Part shown: one piece after another, positions 32,467 through 43,830 of the stretch | Numbering within the stretch: the first letter of the stretch is position 1 | How the letters are laid out: each line of letters opens with the position of its first letter | Origin: Acidobacteriota bacterium | GTDB taxonomy: Bacteria > Acidobacteriota > Polarisedimenticolia > J045 | Reading direction: 5' to 3' | DNA: 43,830 nucleotides | Assembly: GCA_025456425.1 (NCBI GenBank) | Contig: JALOKP010000034.1 | Span: forward strand, 1-43,830 | Translations under genes and position numbers: made by a program | Notes under the pieces: model-generated | The model's input: the letters and a program-made list of their open reading frames with translations, nothing else | Databases searched by the model: none | Told to the model about the DNA's origin: nothing

Positions 32467-32522
32467 GGGCCGGGGGGAGCCGGCCGGGCGACCGGCCCGG
32501 CCGCCGGTCACCCCCCGGCCCG
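32467..32522. terminator. Long GC hairpin between convergent cytochrome operon and M16 gene
   Basis: The arms starting GGGCCGGGGGG and ending CCCCCCGGCCC, with an inner GCCGGGC/GCCCGGC-type stem, fill the gap between the two stops. It has no T-tract, so it is more likely a Rho-dependent or protective structure working for both directions. Confidence 0.5.
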
Positions 32523-32538
32523 TCGTGGAACTCCCGCC

Positions 32539-33950
32539 CTACGGCAGCGGCTTCAGCGTCAGCGGATCGCGCAGCGGCAGGCGGGTCACCTTGCCCTCGA
32601 AGAACTGCTTCATCGAAGCCTTGCCGTCGGCGTCGCCCTTTTCGATCTCGGCCCACTTGCCGACCACGAGGAACGCCATCTCCGGCTGCTTCAGGTACTG
32701 CTTGGCGACGCGCTGCACGTCGGCCGAGGTCACCCTGCCGATCGCCGCGCGGTAATTCTGCCAGTAGGCGTGTGGCCGGCCGATGTACTCGTCGGCGGCG
32801 AAGATCCCGGCGATGTCGGCCGGCGACTCGAAGTTCTGCGGGAAGGTCTCGACGAACTGGTTCCGGCTGGTCGCCAGCTCCTCGGCCGTCACGCCCTTCT
32901 CCTGTACCGACGCGATCTCCTCCAGCGCGATCTCGGAGGCGAAGGCGACGGTCGGGTTCTTGGTCTGGAAGAAGACCGAGAAGGCGCCCGGCCAGTAGTT
33001 GCCGATCCCCAGCGACGAGCCGGCGCTGTAGGCCAGCCCCTCGTCGGAGCGCACGCGCTTGGTGATGCGGGAGGTGAAGCCGCCGCCGCCCAGCACGTCG
33101 TTCATGACCTGCAGCGCGTAGGCGTCGGGGTTCTCCCACTTCGCGTCCCACTGGATCGTGCGGTGCCCGATCAGCACCTTGGCCTGCGGGATGTCCTTCT
33201 CGACGTGGTAGAGCCCCGGCTTGACAGCGTGGGCGGGCAGCACGGGCGGCCACGGGACCTTCGGCCCCGCCGGCCACCGCCCCGGACGCGGCCACGATCA
33301 TGTTGCCCGGCTCGGGACGCCACCACTGCCGGTGGAAGGCGACCAGGTCATCGCGGGTGATCGCGTCGAATTCGGCCTTCGTCGCCTTGCGGCTGGAGAA
33401 GGCCGACTCGCCGTACATCAGCCAGCCCCACTCGCGCGAGAGGATCGTCTGGGCGTCGTCGTTGCGCTGCTTCATCGTTCAGCATCGCGAACATCAGGTC
33501 CAGGCAGGCGTCGAGCTGCGTCACGATGCAGTTCATGCTGACGCCGGCCTCGGTGTCCCCGGCCGAGCTGCCGATCTCGGCGGCGAGGAAGTCGGCCCGT
33601 TCGTCGAACTGCTCGGCCGTCAGGTCGCCGGCGCCCCCCTGGCGCATCAGGGTGCCGGTCAGCCCGGCCAGGCCCGGCCGGTCAGGCGCCAGGAACTGCC
33701 CGGCGCGGATCTTGATCGAGACGCTGACCAGCGGGAGCGAGAAGTCCTCGGCGATCCAGGCCGAGAGCCCGTTCTTCAGCTTGAACTGGTACTTCTCGGC
33801 CTTCGGGACCTCGAACTTCAGCGGCGCGAACTTCAGGTCGCGCGGGTGGCGCGGGATCTCGGCGGTGGCGGCCGCCGGGGCGGCGAGCGCGAGGCTCGCG
33901 GGGCCGCACAGCGCGGCGACGGCGGCGAGGATCCGGGTCGCGGTCTTCAC
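32539..33950 (-). pseudogene. M16 peptidase-family partner subunit, reading frame broken twice
   Basis: The three frames together read as one M16 protein. Segment 1 runs from GTG 33950 (signal peptide ILAAVAALCGPASLALAAPAAA, then KYQFKLKNGLSAWI) to LDLMFAMLN near 33483. Segment 2 (MKQRNDDAQTILSREWGWLMYGE to IVAASGAV) spans about 33474-33270. Segment 3 (GPKVPWPPVLPAHAVKPGLYHVEKD to the end) spans about 33266-32539. At each junction the family normally has 20-25 more residues, so short out-of-frame losses of about 60 bp are more likely than single-base errors. The protease motif HxxEH is absent (MRQGGAGDLTAEQFDE), as in non-catalytic M16 partners. The start overlaps the stop of the intact M16 gene (GTGA). 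Assembly error is an alternative to real decay. Confidence 0.75.
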
Positions 33951-35818
33951 TTCGCACCTCCCGCCGCCTTGAGCTCGGCCAGGCGGCCTTCCACGGTCTT
34001 CTGCAGGTAGTCGAGGGCAGGCTTGAACTCCGGCGGCACCGCACCGGCCTGCTGCTGGATCTGGGCCAGCGCCTGCTCGAGCCGCGCGGGGTCGGTTTCG
34101 GACTGGATCTTCTTCGCCTGGCCCATGATCCCGGCCCGCACCTCGGGCGGGAGGGCCGCCAGCTCGGGCGGTACCGCCTCCGCCGTCGACCCGGCCTTGC
34201 GGGTGTAGACACCGACCGTGCGGTTTTCCTTCGTCAGGTAGGCCTTGGCGACGCGCTGGACGTCGTCCGCCGTCACCGCCAGCGTGCGCTCGGCCCAACT
34301 GTTGAGGTAGCGCCAGTCGCCGAGCCCCTCGTAGTAGAGCAGCTGGACCATCAGGAAGAACGGGTTCTCCAGCCGCCGGAAGGCGTCGGCCGCGATCTGG
34401 TTCTTGACCTTCTGCAGCTCCTCGGCCGGGACCGGCTCGTTCTGGATCCTCGCGGCTTCGGCGTGCCAGGCCTGCTCGAGCTGCTCGGGGGTCGCCTCCC
34501 CCTTGGTCTCGGCGTAGAAGGTGAAGACGCCGGCCCACTTGCGCGAGTCCTGGCTGGCCGAGGCGGAGGTGGCGATCTGGTCCTTCAGGACCAGCTGCTT
34601 CTCCAGCCGCCCGGTGCGGCCGTTCATCAGCCCGGCCAGCACGTCGAGCGCGTACGAGTCCTTGTGCATGAAGGGGACGGTTTGGTACGCGATCTGGACC
34701 TGTGGCTGGCAGTCGCACTCGGCCACCATCCGCTGCTCGGCCAGTTGCGGCATCTCCTCGGTCACGACCGGCGGCGGGGCCGGGGCGCGTTCGGTCGTGC
34801 GGCCGAAGTAGCGCTGCGCCAGCGCCCGCACCTGGGCCGGGTCGAAGTTCCCGGCCATCGCGACCGTGATGTTCGACGGCGAGTAGTAGGTCTTGTAGTA
34901 GTCCTCGGCCTGCTTCTTCGAGATCACCTTGAGATCGGACGGCCAGCCGATCACCGGCCAGCCGTAAGGGTGCGACTGCCAGACCAGCGACTCGAACTGC
35001 TCGTCGAACTTTCCGGTCGGCGTCGAGTCGGTCCGCAGCCGGCGCTCTTCCATCACGACGTCGCGCTCGGAGTAGAACTCGCGCGGGACCAGGTTGAAGA
35101 GCCGGTCCGACTCCATCCAGAACCAGAGCTCGAGCTTGTTGGCCGGGACGGTGATGAAGTAGACCGTCATGTCGCTGTTGGTGAAGGCGTTCATCCCGGA
35201 GCCGCCGGCGTCGGTGTAGATCTTGTCGAACTCGTCCTTGACCATCAGCGAGCGCTGCTCGTCGACCAGCGCCTGGAACCTCCTCTCCAGCTCGATCTGC
35301 TCCGGCGTGCGGGCCGCCGGGTCCCAGGGGTCGGCGATCTCGCCGCGCCGCCAGCGTTCCTGCTGGCGGGCGTAGATCGCGCGGATCTGCTCCTGCAGCT
35401 GCTCCTGCTCGGCCAGGATCTGCAGGTCGCGCTCGATGTTGGTGGTGCCGATCGTGCGCGAGCCCTTGAACATCATGTGCTCGAACAGGTGGGTCAGCCC
35501 CGTGATCCCGGGTCGCTCGTTGGAGGAGCCGACGTGCGCCACCCAGCCGGCGGCGACGGTGGTCAGCTCCGGCTTGCGGACCAGCAGGAAGGTCAGTCCG
35601 TTGTCGAGCGTGAAGCTGTCGACCTGGACCTGGGCCGACGCGGCCGGCGCGGCCGGCGTTGCGGCAGCGGCCCCGGCGGCGAGGGCCGGCGGCGCGGCGA
35701 GCGCGGCGGGTGTGAGCGCGAGCGCGGCGGTTGCGAGCGCGAGCGCGGCGAGCGCCGCGAACGCCGCACGGTGGGCGGGGAGGCCGCGTGGGTTGGAACG
35801 CGAGACCAGCGGGATCAT
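33947..35818 (-). CDS. M16 (insulinase-family) zinc metallopeptidase, exported
   Basis: 623 residues. A long Ala-rich signal region (about 1-60) precedes QVQVDSFTLDNGLTFLLVRKPEL. The inverted zinc-binding motif is HLFEH (His110, Glu113, His114). A charged helical insertion of about 80 residues follows (QILAEQEQLQEQIRAIYARQQERW), common in periplasmic M16 proteases of this group. Then come GGSGMNAFTNSDMTVYFITVP, the SERDVVMEERRLR segment with the third ligand Glu, and HPYGWPVIG. The C-terminal M16 half has YYKTYYSPSNITVAMAGNFDP and YYEGLGDWRYLNSW. It should degrade peptides in the periplasm together with the adjacent, damaged partner. Confidence 0.93.
   Translation of the reverse strand: MIPLVSRSNPRGLPAHRAAFAALAALALATAALALTPAALAAPPALAAGAAAATPAAPAASAQVQVDSFTLDNGLTFLLVRKPELTTVAAGWVAHVGSSNERPGITGLTHLFEHMMFKGSRTIGTTNIERDLQILAEQEQLQEQIRAIYARQQERWRRGEIADPWDPAARTPEQIELERRFQALVDEQRSLMVKDEFDKIYTDAGGSGMNAFTNSDMTVYFITVPANKLELWFWMESDRLFNLVPREFYSERDVVMEERRLRTDSTPTGKFDEQFESLVWQSHPYGWPVIGWPSDLKVISKKQAEDYYKTYYSPSNITVAMAGNFDPAQVRALAQRYFGRTTERAPAPPPVVTEEMPQLAEQRMVAECDCQPQVQIAYQTVPFMHKDSYALDVLAGLMNGRTGRLEKQLVLKDQIATSASASQDSRKWAGVFTFYAETKGEATPEQLEQAWHAEAARIQNEPVPAEELQKVKNQIAADAFRRLENPFFLMVQLLYYEGLGDWRYLNSWAERTLAVTADDVQRVAKAYLTKENRTVGVYTRKAGSTAEAVPPELAALPPEVRAGIMGQAKKIQSETDPARLEQALAQIQQQAGAVPPEFKPALDYLQKTVEGRLAELKAAGGAK
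35700..35762. repeat. 21-bp tandem repeat inside the M16 signal-peptide coding region
   Basis: About three units (35700-35720, 35721-35741, 35742-35762). The first two differ at 2 positions and the third is diverged. Each encodes seven residues of Ala/Leu-rich signal sequence, so gain or loss of a unit would lengthen or shorten the hydrophobic region in frame. Confidence 0.6.
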
Positions 35819-35925
35819 GAGGCTCTCCTTCGGAAGGAAACGGGCGGCCGAGCGGCCGGCCGGCGGGAAGGATAGCCCGGCGCCGGGGCGGGCGCCGACC
35901 GCGCCGGCCCGCGGCCGGGCCGGCG

Positions 35926-38901
<2,976 letters not shown>

Positions 38902-38907
<6 letters not shown>

Positions 38908-38919
38908 AAGCGCATGTTC
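38902..38919. promoter_or_regulatory. Head-to-head start region with overlapping -10-like hexamers
   Basis: TAGCAT (38902-38907) ends 6 nt before the aminotransferase ATG. On the other strand GAACAT (38914-38919) ends 6 nt before the SNF2 ATG. Each hexamer contains the other gene's start codon. Neither gene has a ribosome site, which fits leaderless divergent transcripts. Confidence 0.4.
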
Positions 38920-40053
38920 TCGCGCCGGTTGCCCCCCGATCTCGCGCCGAACCGGCTCGCGCTCCGCCGCGCCGCGCTCCCCCCGCGCTACGATCTCACC
39001 GGCTCCGACCCCACCCGCGCCGGGATCGTCTACCCCGCGGAGCTGCTGCGACCGCTCGGCGAGCCGCGCGGCCTGGTCCACGAGCCCGACCCGCGCGGCC
39101 ATCCGGCGGCCCGCGCGGCGGTTGCCGTCGAGGCCCGGCGGCGGGGCCAGCCGGTCGACCCGGACGCGGTCCTGCTGACCGCCTCGACCAGCGAGGCCTA
39201 CGCGCTGCTGTTCAAGCTGCTCTGCGACCCGGGGGAGGCGGTGCTGGTCCCGGTCCCGTCCTACCCGCTGTTCGAGCACCTCGCGGCGCTCGAAGGGGTG
39301 CGGGCCGTGCCCTACCGGCTGGACCCGGACCAGCGCTTCCAGCCCGCGCTCCCGGACGCCCCGCCGCCCGGCGCGCGGGCGCTCGTCGCGGTCCACCCCA
39401 ACAACCCGACCGGCACGCTGCTCGACGCGGCCTCCGGCGCGGCGCTGACCGGATGGTGCGCGCGGCACGGCCTGGCGCTGATCGTCGACGAGGTCTTCCT
39501 CGACTACCCGCTCGACCCGGCGTGCGCACCGCGGAGCCTCGCCGGGACCGGCGACGCGCTGACCTTCGTGCTCGGCGGGCTGTCCAAATCGTGCGGCCTG
39601 CCGCAGCTCAAGCTGGCCTGGACGATCGTCTCGGGGCCGGAGAGGGCGCGCGCGCTCGAAGCGCTGGCCTTCGCGGCCGACAGCTACCTCTCGGTCGGGA
39701 CGCCGGTCCAGCTCGCGCTGGGCGAGCTGCTGGCCGCCGCGCGGCCGGTGCGCGAGGCGATCCTCGCGCGCTGCCGGGCCCACCTCGCGCTCCTGCGCGC
39801 GGCGCTGGCGCCGCTGCCCGGCGTGTCGCTCGTCGAGCCGGACGGCGGCTGGTCGGCCGTGCTCCGCTACCCGGCCGTCGCCGACGGCGAGGATCTCGCG
39901 CTCGCGCTGCTCGAGCAGGACCGCGTCGCCGTGCACCCGGGCTGGTTCTTCGACCTGCCGGCCGCGGGCTGGCTGGTCGTCAGCCTGCTGCCGGAGCCGG
40001 CGGAGTTCGCCGAAGGGGTGGCGCGCCTGGTCCGCCGGCTCGCGCGCCTGTGA
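38914..40053 (+). CDS. PLP-dependent class I/II aminotransferase
   Basis: 379 residues of fold type I. Family blocks are [27 protein letters not shown] (aromatic stacking site), [11 protein letters not shown] with the cofactor-binding Asn, [12 protein letters not shown] (Asp for the pyridine nitrogen) and [16 protein letters not shown] with the Schiff-base Lys. The Arg that binds the substrate carboxylate is probably near the C-terminus. The closest general class is alanine/aspartate-type aminotransferases, but the substrate is not determined. It starts 6 nt from the divergent SNF2 gene and ends 28 bp before the convergent kinase. Confidence 0.9.
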   Translation: MFSRRLPPDLAPNRLALRRAALPPRYDLTGSDPTRAGIVYPAELLRPLGEPRGLVHEPDPRGHPAARAAVAVEARRRGQPVDPDAVLLTASTSEAYALLFKLLCDPGEAVLVPVPSYPLFEHLAALEGVRAVPYRLDPDQRFQPALPDAPPPGARALVAVHPNNPTGTLLDAASGAALTGWCARHGLALIVDEVFLDYPLDPACAPRSLAGTGDALTFVLGGLSKSCGLPQLKLAWTIVSGPERARALEALAFAADSYLSVGTPVQLALGELLAAARPVREAILARCRAHLALLRAALAPLPGVSLVEPDGGWSAVLRYPAVADGEDLALALLEQDRVAVHPGWFFDLPAAGWLVVSLLPEPAEFAEGVARLVRRLARL

Positions 40054-40080
40054 CCGCCGCCCGGCGCGGCGCACCCGGGC

Positions 40081-41517
40081 CTAGGCCGGCAGCAGCACCT
40101 CGAAGGCCGCCCCCTCGCCCGGGGCCGAGCGGACCCGGATCGTGCCGCCGTGCAGCTCGACGAGCTGGCGGGCGATCGACAGCCCGAGCCCGGTCCCCTC
40201 GTCGCGCGAGCGCTTGTCGCGGGCCAGCGGGGAGAAGCGCTCGAACAGCCGCTCGGCCTGCTCCGCGGCGATCCCCGGCCCGCGATCGATCACGGCCAGC
40301 GCGACCCGGTGCTCCTCGCGACGCGTCGCGAGCCGCACCGCGCTGCCCGCCGGCGCGTGCTTGATCGCGTTGGAGAGCAGGTTGTTGACGACGCGCAGCA
40401 GCATCAGCCGGTCGGCCTCGACGAGCGCCGCCCCGCCTTCGCCCCGTTCCAGCTCGATCGCCACGCCGCGCGTCGCGGCGTAGCGCCGCGCCCCGGCCGC
40501 GGCCTCCTCGGCCAGCGCCGCGAGGTCGAGCGGCGCCCGGTGCGGCGCGTCGACCCCGGCCTCGATCCGCGCCAGGTCGAGCAGGCTGTCGACGAGGTGG
40601 ATCACCGTCTCGGCGTTGCGCAGGTTCTCGTGCAGGATCTCGGCCGCGTTCCCGGTCTCCGGCGCCCCGCGCAGCAGCAGCTTGCAGCCGGCGTGGACCG
40701 CCAGCAGCGGGCTGCGCAGGTCGTGGCTGCAGACCGCCAGCACCTCGTCCTTCCGGCGGTGGAGCGCGACCAGCTCGGCGTTGCGCCGCAGGAGTTCGTG
40801 CTGCGCCTGCTCGATCGTCTCGCGCTGGGCGTGGATCAGGCGCGCTGCGCGCCGGATCAGGAACCACAGCAGGCCGAAGCTCGTCAGCGTCGCCAACCCC
40901 GCCAGCATCACCAGCCAGGGGACGACGCGCAGCTCCACCCCCAGCGCCGGTGCGACCGTGCGCCGCACCGTCGCCACCCCGACGACCCTCCCCGCCTCGC
41001 GGACCGGCGTCGCGACCTCGGCCTCGCCCAGCGCACCGAGGCCGAGCATCGCCAGCGGCCAGGGCGCGGCCTCCAGCCGTCGCAGCGCGATCCGGCCCTC
41101 TGCCGCCTCGCGGAACCCCTCCTGCCAGAGCGGCGCGGGCGCGGCCGGGCCGGAGGCGAAGCGCTGCAGCTCGGTGCCGTCGAGCGCGAACAGCCGGAAC
41201 TCGCTCAGCGTGAAGTTGGTCAGCTCGGCCGCCACCGCGTCGCGCAGCACGTCGGGCGGCGGCGTGCCCCAGCGGTCGCGGTCGTAGCCGCGCTCGCGGG
41301 CCAGCACGACCAGGTCCTCGACGATGCTGTCGGCCTGGTCCTTCGCGACGCTGACGAACGCCTGGTGGACGAGCCACGAGCTGGCGCTCGAGAAGGCGAG
41401 GAAGACCGCGAGCAGCACGGCCAGGCTGCCCCCGGTGAAGTAGCGCAGCAGGTCGAACGAGGGGCGCGGTGTGCCGGCGCCGCCCGCATCGGTCCCGGAA
41501 GTCGTGACTGGCCGCAT
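40081..41517 (-). CDS. Membrane sensor histidine kinase (orphan)
   Basis: 478 residues. A first membrane helix (about 28-52, GGSLAVLLAVFLAFSSASSWLVH) is followed by a periplasmic sensing region (about 53-205) and a second helix (VPWLVMLAGLATLTSFGLLWFLI). After a coiled linker comes the dimerisation domain with the H-box CSHDLRSPL. The ATPase domain has NNLLSNAIKHAP, DRGPGIA, LFERFSPL and GTGLGLSIA. No response regulator gene is next to it. A TACAAT -10-like hexamer (minus strand, 41543-41548) lies 25 nt before the ATG. The signal it detects is unknown. Confidence 0.93.
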   Translation of the reverse strand: MRPVTTSGTDAGGAGTPRPSFDLLRYFTGGSLAVLLAVFLAFSSASSWLVHQAFVSVAKDQADSIVEDLVVLARERGYDRDRWGTPPPDVLRDAVAAELTNFTLSEFRLFALDGTELQRFASGPAAPAPLWQEGFREAAEGRIALRRLEAAPWPLAMLGLGALGEAEVATPVREAGRVVGVATVRRTVAPALGVELRVVPWLVMLAGLATLTSFGLLWFLIRRAARLIHAQRETIEQAQHELLRRNAELVALHRRKDEVLAVCSHDLRSPLLAVHAGCKLLLRGAPETGNAAEILHENLRNAETVIHLVDSLLDLARIEAGVDAPHRAPLDLAALAEEAAAGARRYAATRGVAIELERGEGGAALVEADRLMLLRVVNNLLSNAIKHAPAGSAVRLATRREEHRVALAVIDRGPGIAAEQAERLFERFSPLARDKRSRDEGTGLGLSIARQLVELHGGTIRVRSAPGEGAAFEVLLPA

Positions 41518-41602
41518 CGCCGTCTCTCGCCGGAGGGACGCGATTGTAGGGGGCGGGGCCGGGTCGCGCCCGCCGGCGTCGCGACGCGGCGCGCGGCGCG
41601 GG

Positions 41603-42364
41603 CTACGGCAGCTCGCAGAGCCGGCGGAAGGCCTCCCGTCCCGGTGGCGTGCCGAGCCGCGCGAGCAGGCCGGGGTCGTCCCAGCGGAAGAACGGGTTGG
41701 TGGCGCGCTCTTCCTCGAGCGTCAGCGGGACCGTGACCGGATCGCCCGCCGCCTGGCGCCGCTCCAGCGCGGCGAGCCGCGCCGCCAGCCCGGCGTGGTC
41801 CGGCTCGAAGCGGGCGGCTTCACGGACCCAGGTCAGCGTGTACTCGTGGGCGCACCAGATCCGCGTCGCGGGCGGCAGCGCGCGCAGCTTCTGCAGCGAG
41901 TCGAACATCTCGTCCGGGGTCCCCTCGAACAGGTTGCCGATCGTTCCGCCGAACACGGTGTCGCCGGAGAAGAGGTCGCCGCCGCCGGCCGCGCCGGGCA
42001 CGAAGTACGCCACGTGCCCGCGCGTGTGCCCGGGGACGTCGAGCACCGCCGCCTGGCGCCCGAGCAGCGCGATCCGGTCGCCTTCACGGACCGCGTCGGT
42101 CAGTGCCGGCAGCCGGCCCCGGTCGGCCGCCGCCCCCACCACGCGGGCTGCGGGGTGCCGCCGGCGCAGCGGCTCGACGCCACCGACGTGGTCGCCGTGG
42201 TGGTGGGTCAAGAGGATCGCCTCGAGCGCCAGCCCCTCGCGCTCGAGCAGCGCCAGGGGCGGCCCGGCGTCGCCGGGATCGACCACCGCCGCGCGGTGCG
42301 CGGCGCGGTCGACGAGCGCGAAGACGTAGTTGTCGGAGAGCGCAGGGAGCGCGACGACGTCCAT
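41603..42364 (-). CDS. gloB: Hydroxyacylglutathione hydrolase (glyoxalase II)
   Basis: 253-residue metallo-beta-lactamase-fold enzyme that hydrolyses S-lactoylglutathione in methylglyoxal detoxification. The binuclear metal motif is LTHHHGDHVGG. Further ligands are in DVPGHTRGHVAYF, SGDTVFGGTIGNLFEG and CAHEYTL. The C-terminal substrate domain is recognisable (PLTLEEERATNPFFRWDD). These marks separate it from generic beta-lactamase-fold hydrolases. TACCGT (minus strand, 42371-42376) ends 6 nt before the ATG and there is no ribosome site, so a leaderless transcript is plausible. Confidence 0.92.
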   Translation of the reverse strand: MDVVALPALSDNYVFALVDRAAHRAAVVDPGDAGPPLALLEREGLALEAILLTHHHGDHVGGVEPLRRRHPAARVVGAAADRGRLPALTDAVREGDRIALLGRQAAVLDVPGHTRGHVAYFVPGAAGGGDLFSGDTVFGGTIGNLFEGTPDEMFDSLQKLRALPPATRIWCAHEYTLTWVREAARFEPDHAGLAARLAALERRQAAGDPVTVPLTLEEERATNPFFRWDDPGLLARLGTPPGREAFRRLCELP

Positions 42365-42416
42365 GCGGAAACGGTAGCACCGGCGCGCGCCCGCGGGGAC
42401 GCGGCCGTCCTCCGGG

Positions 42417-42776
42417 CTACGGCGCCGCGCGCGCGCGCGCCTCGGCCTCGACCACGCCGGCGGCCCGGAGCAGCGCCAGGCAGATCGCGTGCGGGAGCGA
42501 GTCCTCGCAGATGTAGGCCGCGGGGACCCAACCCGACGAGAACTGCTCCGCCGAGCGCTTCACCCAGACCTCGGGGAAGGGGTATTCGATCGTCAGCTTG
42601 ACGTTGCGGTGGACCGCGGCGAAGGCGTCGACGGCCTCGAAGGCCAGCTTGAGGTCGGTGCTGTAAGCCGGGTAACTCTCGTCCGGAAGCCCCCCCGTGT
42701 GGCCGCAGATCAGCGTCGCCACCAGCCGGTTCAGCTTGGGACCGGCGGCGGTCCTGTCCTTTGTAAGATCATTCAT
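42417..42776 (-). CDS. Phage ABA-sandwich-like small protein
   Basis: 119 residues from the ATG at 42776. PAYSTDLKLAFEAVDAF in the middle and LPHAICLALLRAAGVVEAEA at the end match the pattern of the phage ABA sandwich domain (YSTD...A-W/F-x-V and P-x-AICLAAL), found mainly in phage and prophage genes. No other phage gene is in the window. The first codons use A/T-rich triplets unlike the neighbours. The upstream open frame is not protein-like. Assignment rests on motif pattern only. A perfect TGACC-N3-GGTCA inverted repeat lies upstream at 42852-42864. Confidence 0.65.
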   Translation of the reverse strand: MNDLTKDRTAAGPKLNRLVATLICGHTGGLPDESYPAYSTDLKLAFEAVDAFAAVHRNVKLTIEYPFPEVWVKRSAEQFSSGWVPAAYICEDSLPHAICLALLRAAGVVEAEARARAAP

Positions 42777-42892
42777 GGAGGGGCCCACGAGGGAAAACTG
42801 TGGCCGAGGGCGAGGAAAGGCAAGCCGCGGCGGGCAACTCCGCACCGCGACTGACCGTGGGTCAAAAAGAGCCTCCTGCCCCGGAATGAAAC

Positions 42893-42916
42893 GGGGCCGG
42901 CCCGCAGGCCGGCCCC
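42893..42916 (-). terminator. Intrinsic-type terminator downstream of hppA
   Basis: Perfect 10-bp stem (42893-42902 with 42907-42916) around CGCA, followed on the minus strand by GTTTCATTCC, 23 nt after the hppA stop. The T-tract is short. The stem core GGGGCCGGCC resembles the GTAG-type REP seen elsewhere in the window but is not a full copy. Confidence 0.6.
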
Positions 42917-42939
42917 CGGTAGCCCCGCGTGCAGTCGCG

Positions 42940-43830
<891 letters not shown>

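Noticed and set aside
42893-42916. Third copy of the GTAG-type REP
   Set aside because: Only the GGGGCCGGCC core is shared. The GTAG head and the loop differ, so it is listed as a terminator instead.

Overview
The window is about 44 kb of very GC-rich bacterial DNA, densely packed with genes on both strands. The organism is Gram-negative. Evidence: signal peptides and lipoboxes, many TPR and HEAT proteins, an insulinase-family (M16) protease pair, Rho, a 4Fe-4S type PurF, a proton-pumping pyrophosphatase and a Rieske/cytochrome b complex with a multiheme cytochrome. This fits a high-GC Acidobacteriota-like or Myxococcota-like lineage, but no rRNA or other decisive marker is present, so the phylum is an inference. 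I found no tRNA, rRNA, CRISPR array, integrase or complete insertion sequence.

Layout. 1-2583 (minus): a TPR protein with an acidic tail, then glmU and the start of glmS (UDP-GlcNAc synthesis). 2644-6184 (plus): folK, a deoxynucleoside kinase and a complete panB-panC-panD operon (pantothenate). 6185-7935: a mostly non-coding stretch with paired hairpins, two minus-strand terminators, a candidate small RNA and one small Cys-rich secreted protein gene. 7936-10930: a large secreted beta-propeller/thrombospondin-type-3 protein interrupted by one frameshift. 11023-14843 (plus): a small CxxC protein, a YjbQ-family protein, two HEAT-type lipoproteins and rho. 14867-15916 (minus): rlmN. 16034-19252 (plus): TPR proteins and a small YHS-like protein. 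19292-22686 (minus): purH and two exported proteins separated by a five-copy inverted repeat cluster. 22873-26025 (plus): a YncE-like propeller, purF and a Fur-family regulator. 26145-32432 (plus): an SLC1-type symporter, an adenylate-kinase-like protein, then cytochrome b, Rieske and an octaheme-HEAT-TPR cytochrome. 32539-38907 (minus): a damaged and an intact M16 peptidase gene and a SWIM-SNF2 helicase. 38914-40053 (plus): an aminotransferase. 40081-43830 (minus): a histidine kinase, glyoxalase II, a phage-type small protein and the 3' part of hppA.

How it works together. Most of the window is housekeeping metabolism: cell-wall precursor, folate, pantothenate and purine synthesis, with transcription termination and rRNA/tRNA modification. 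The most distinctive functional block is the cytochrome b-Rieske-octaheme operon. It looks like a quinol-oxidising complex in which cytochrome c1 is replaced by a large multiheme protein carrying its own TPR docking domain.

The most unusual non-coding signals are three kinds of short palindromic repeat. The first is a GTAG-headed REP whose TAG is the actual stop codon of glmU and rlmN. The second is a GGGGACA-headed repeat present in five copies. The third is a pair of long hairpins whose loops are exact reverse complements while their stems differ. Several genes also show a -10-like hexamer about 6 nt before the start codon, suggesting leaderless transcripts. One such site is shared head-to-head by the SNF2 and aminotransferase genes.
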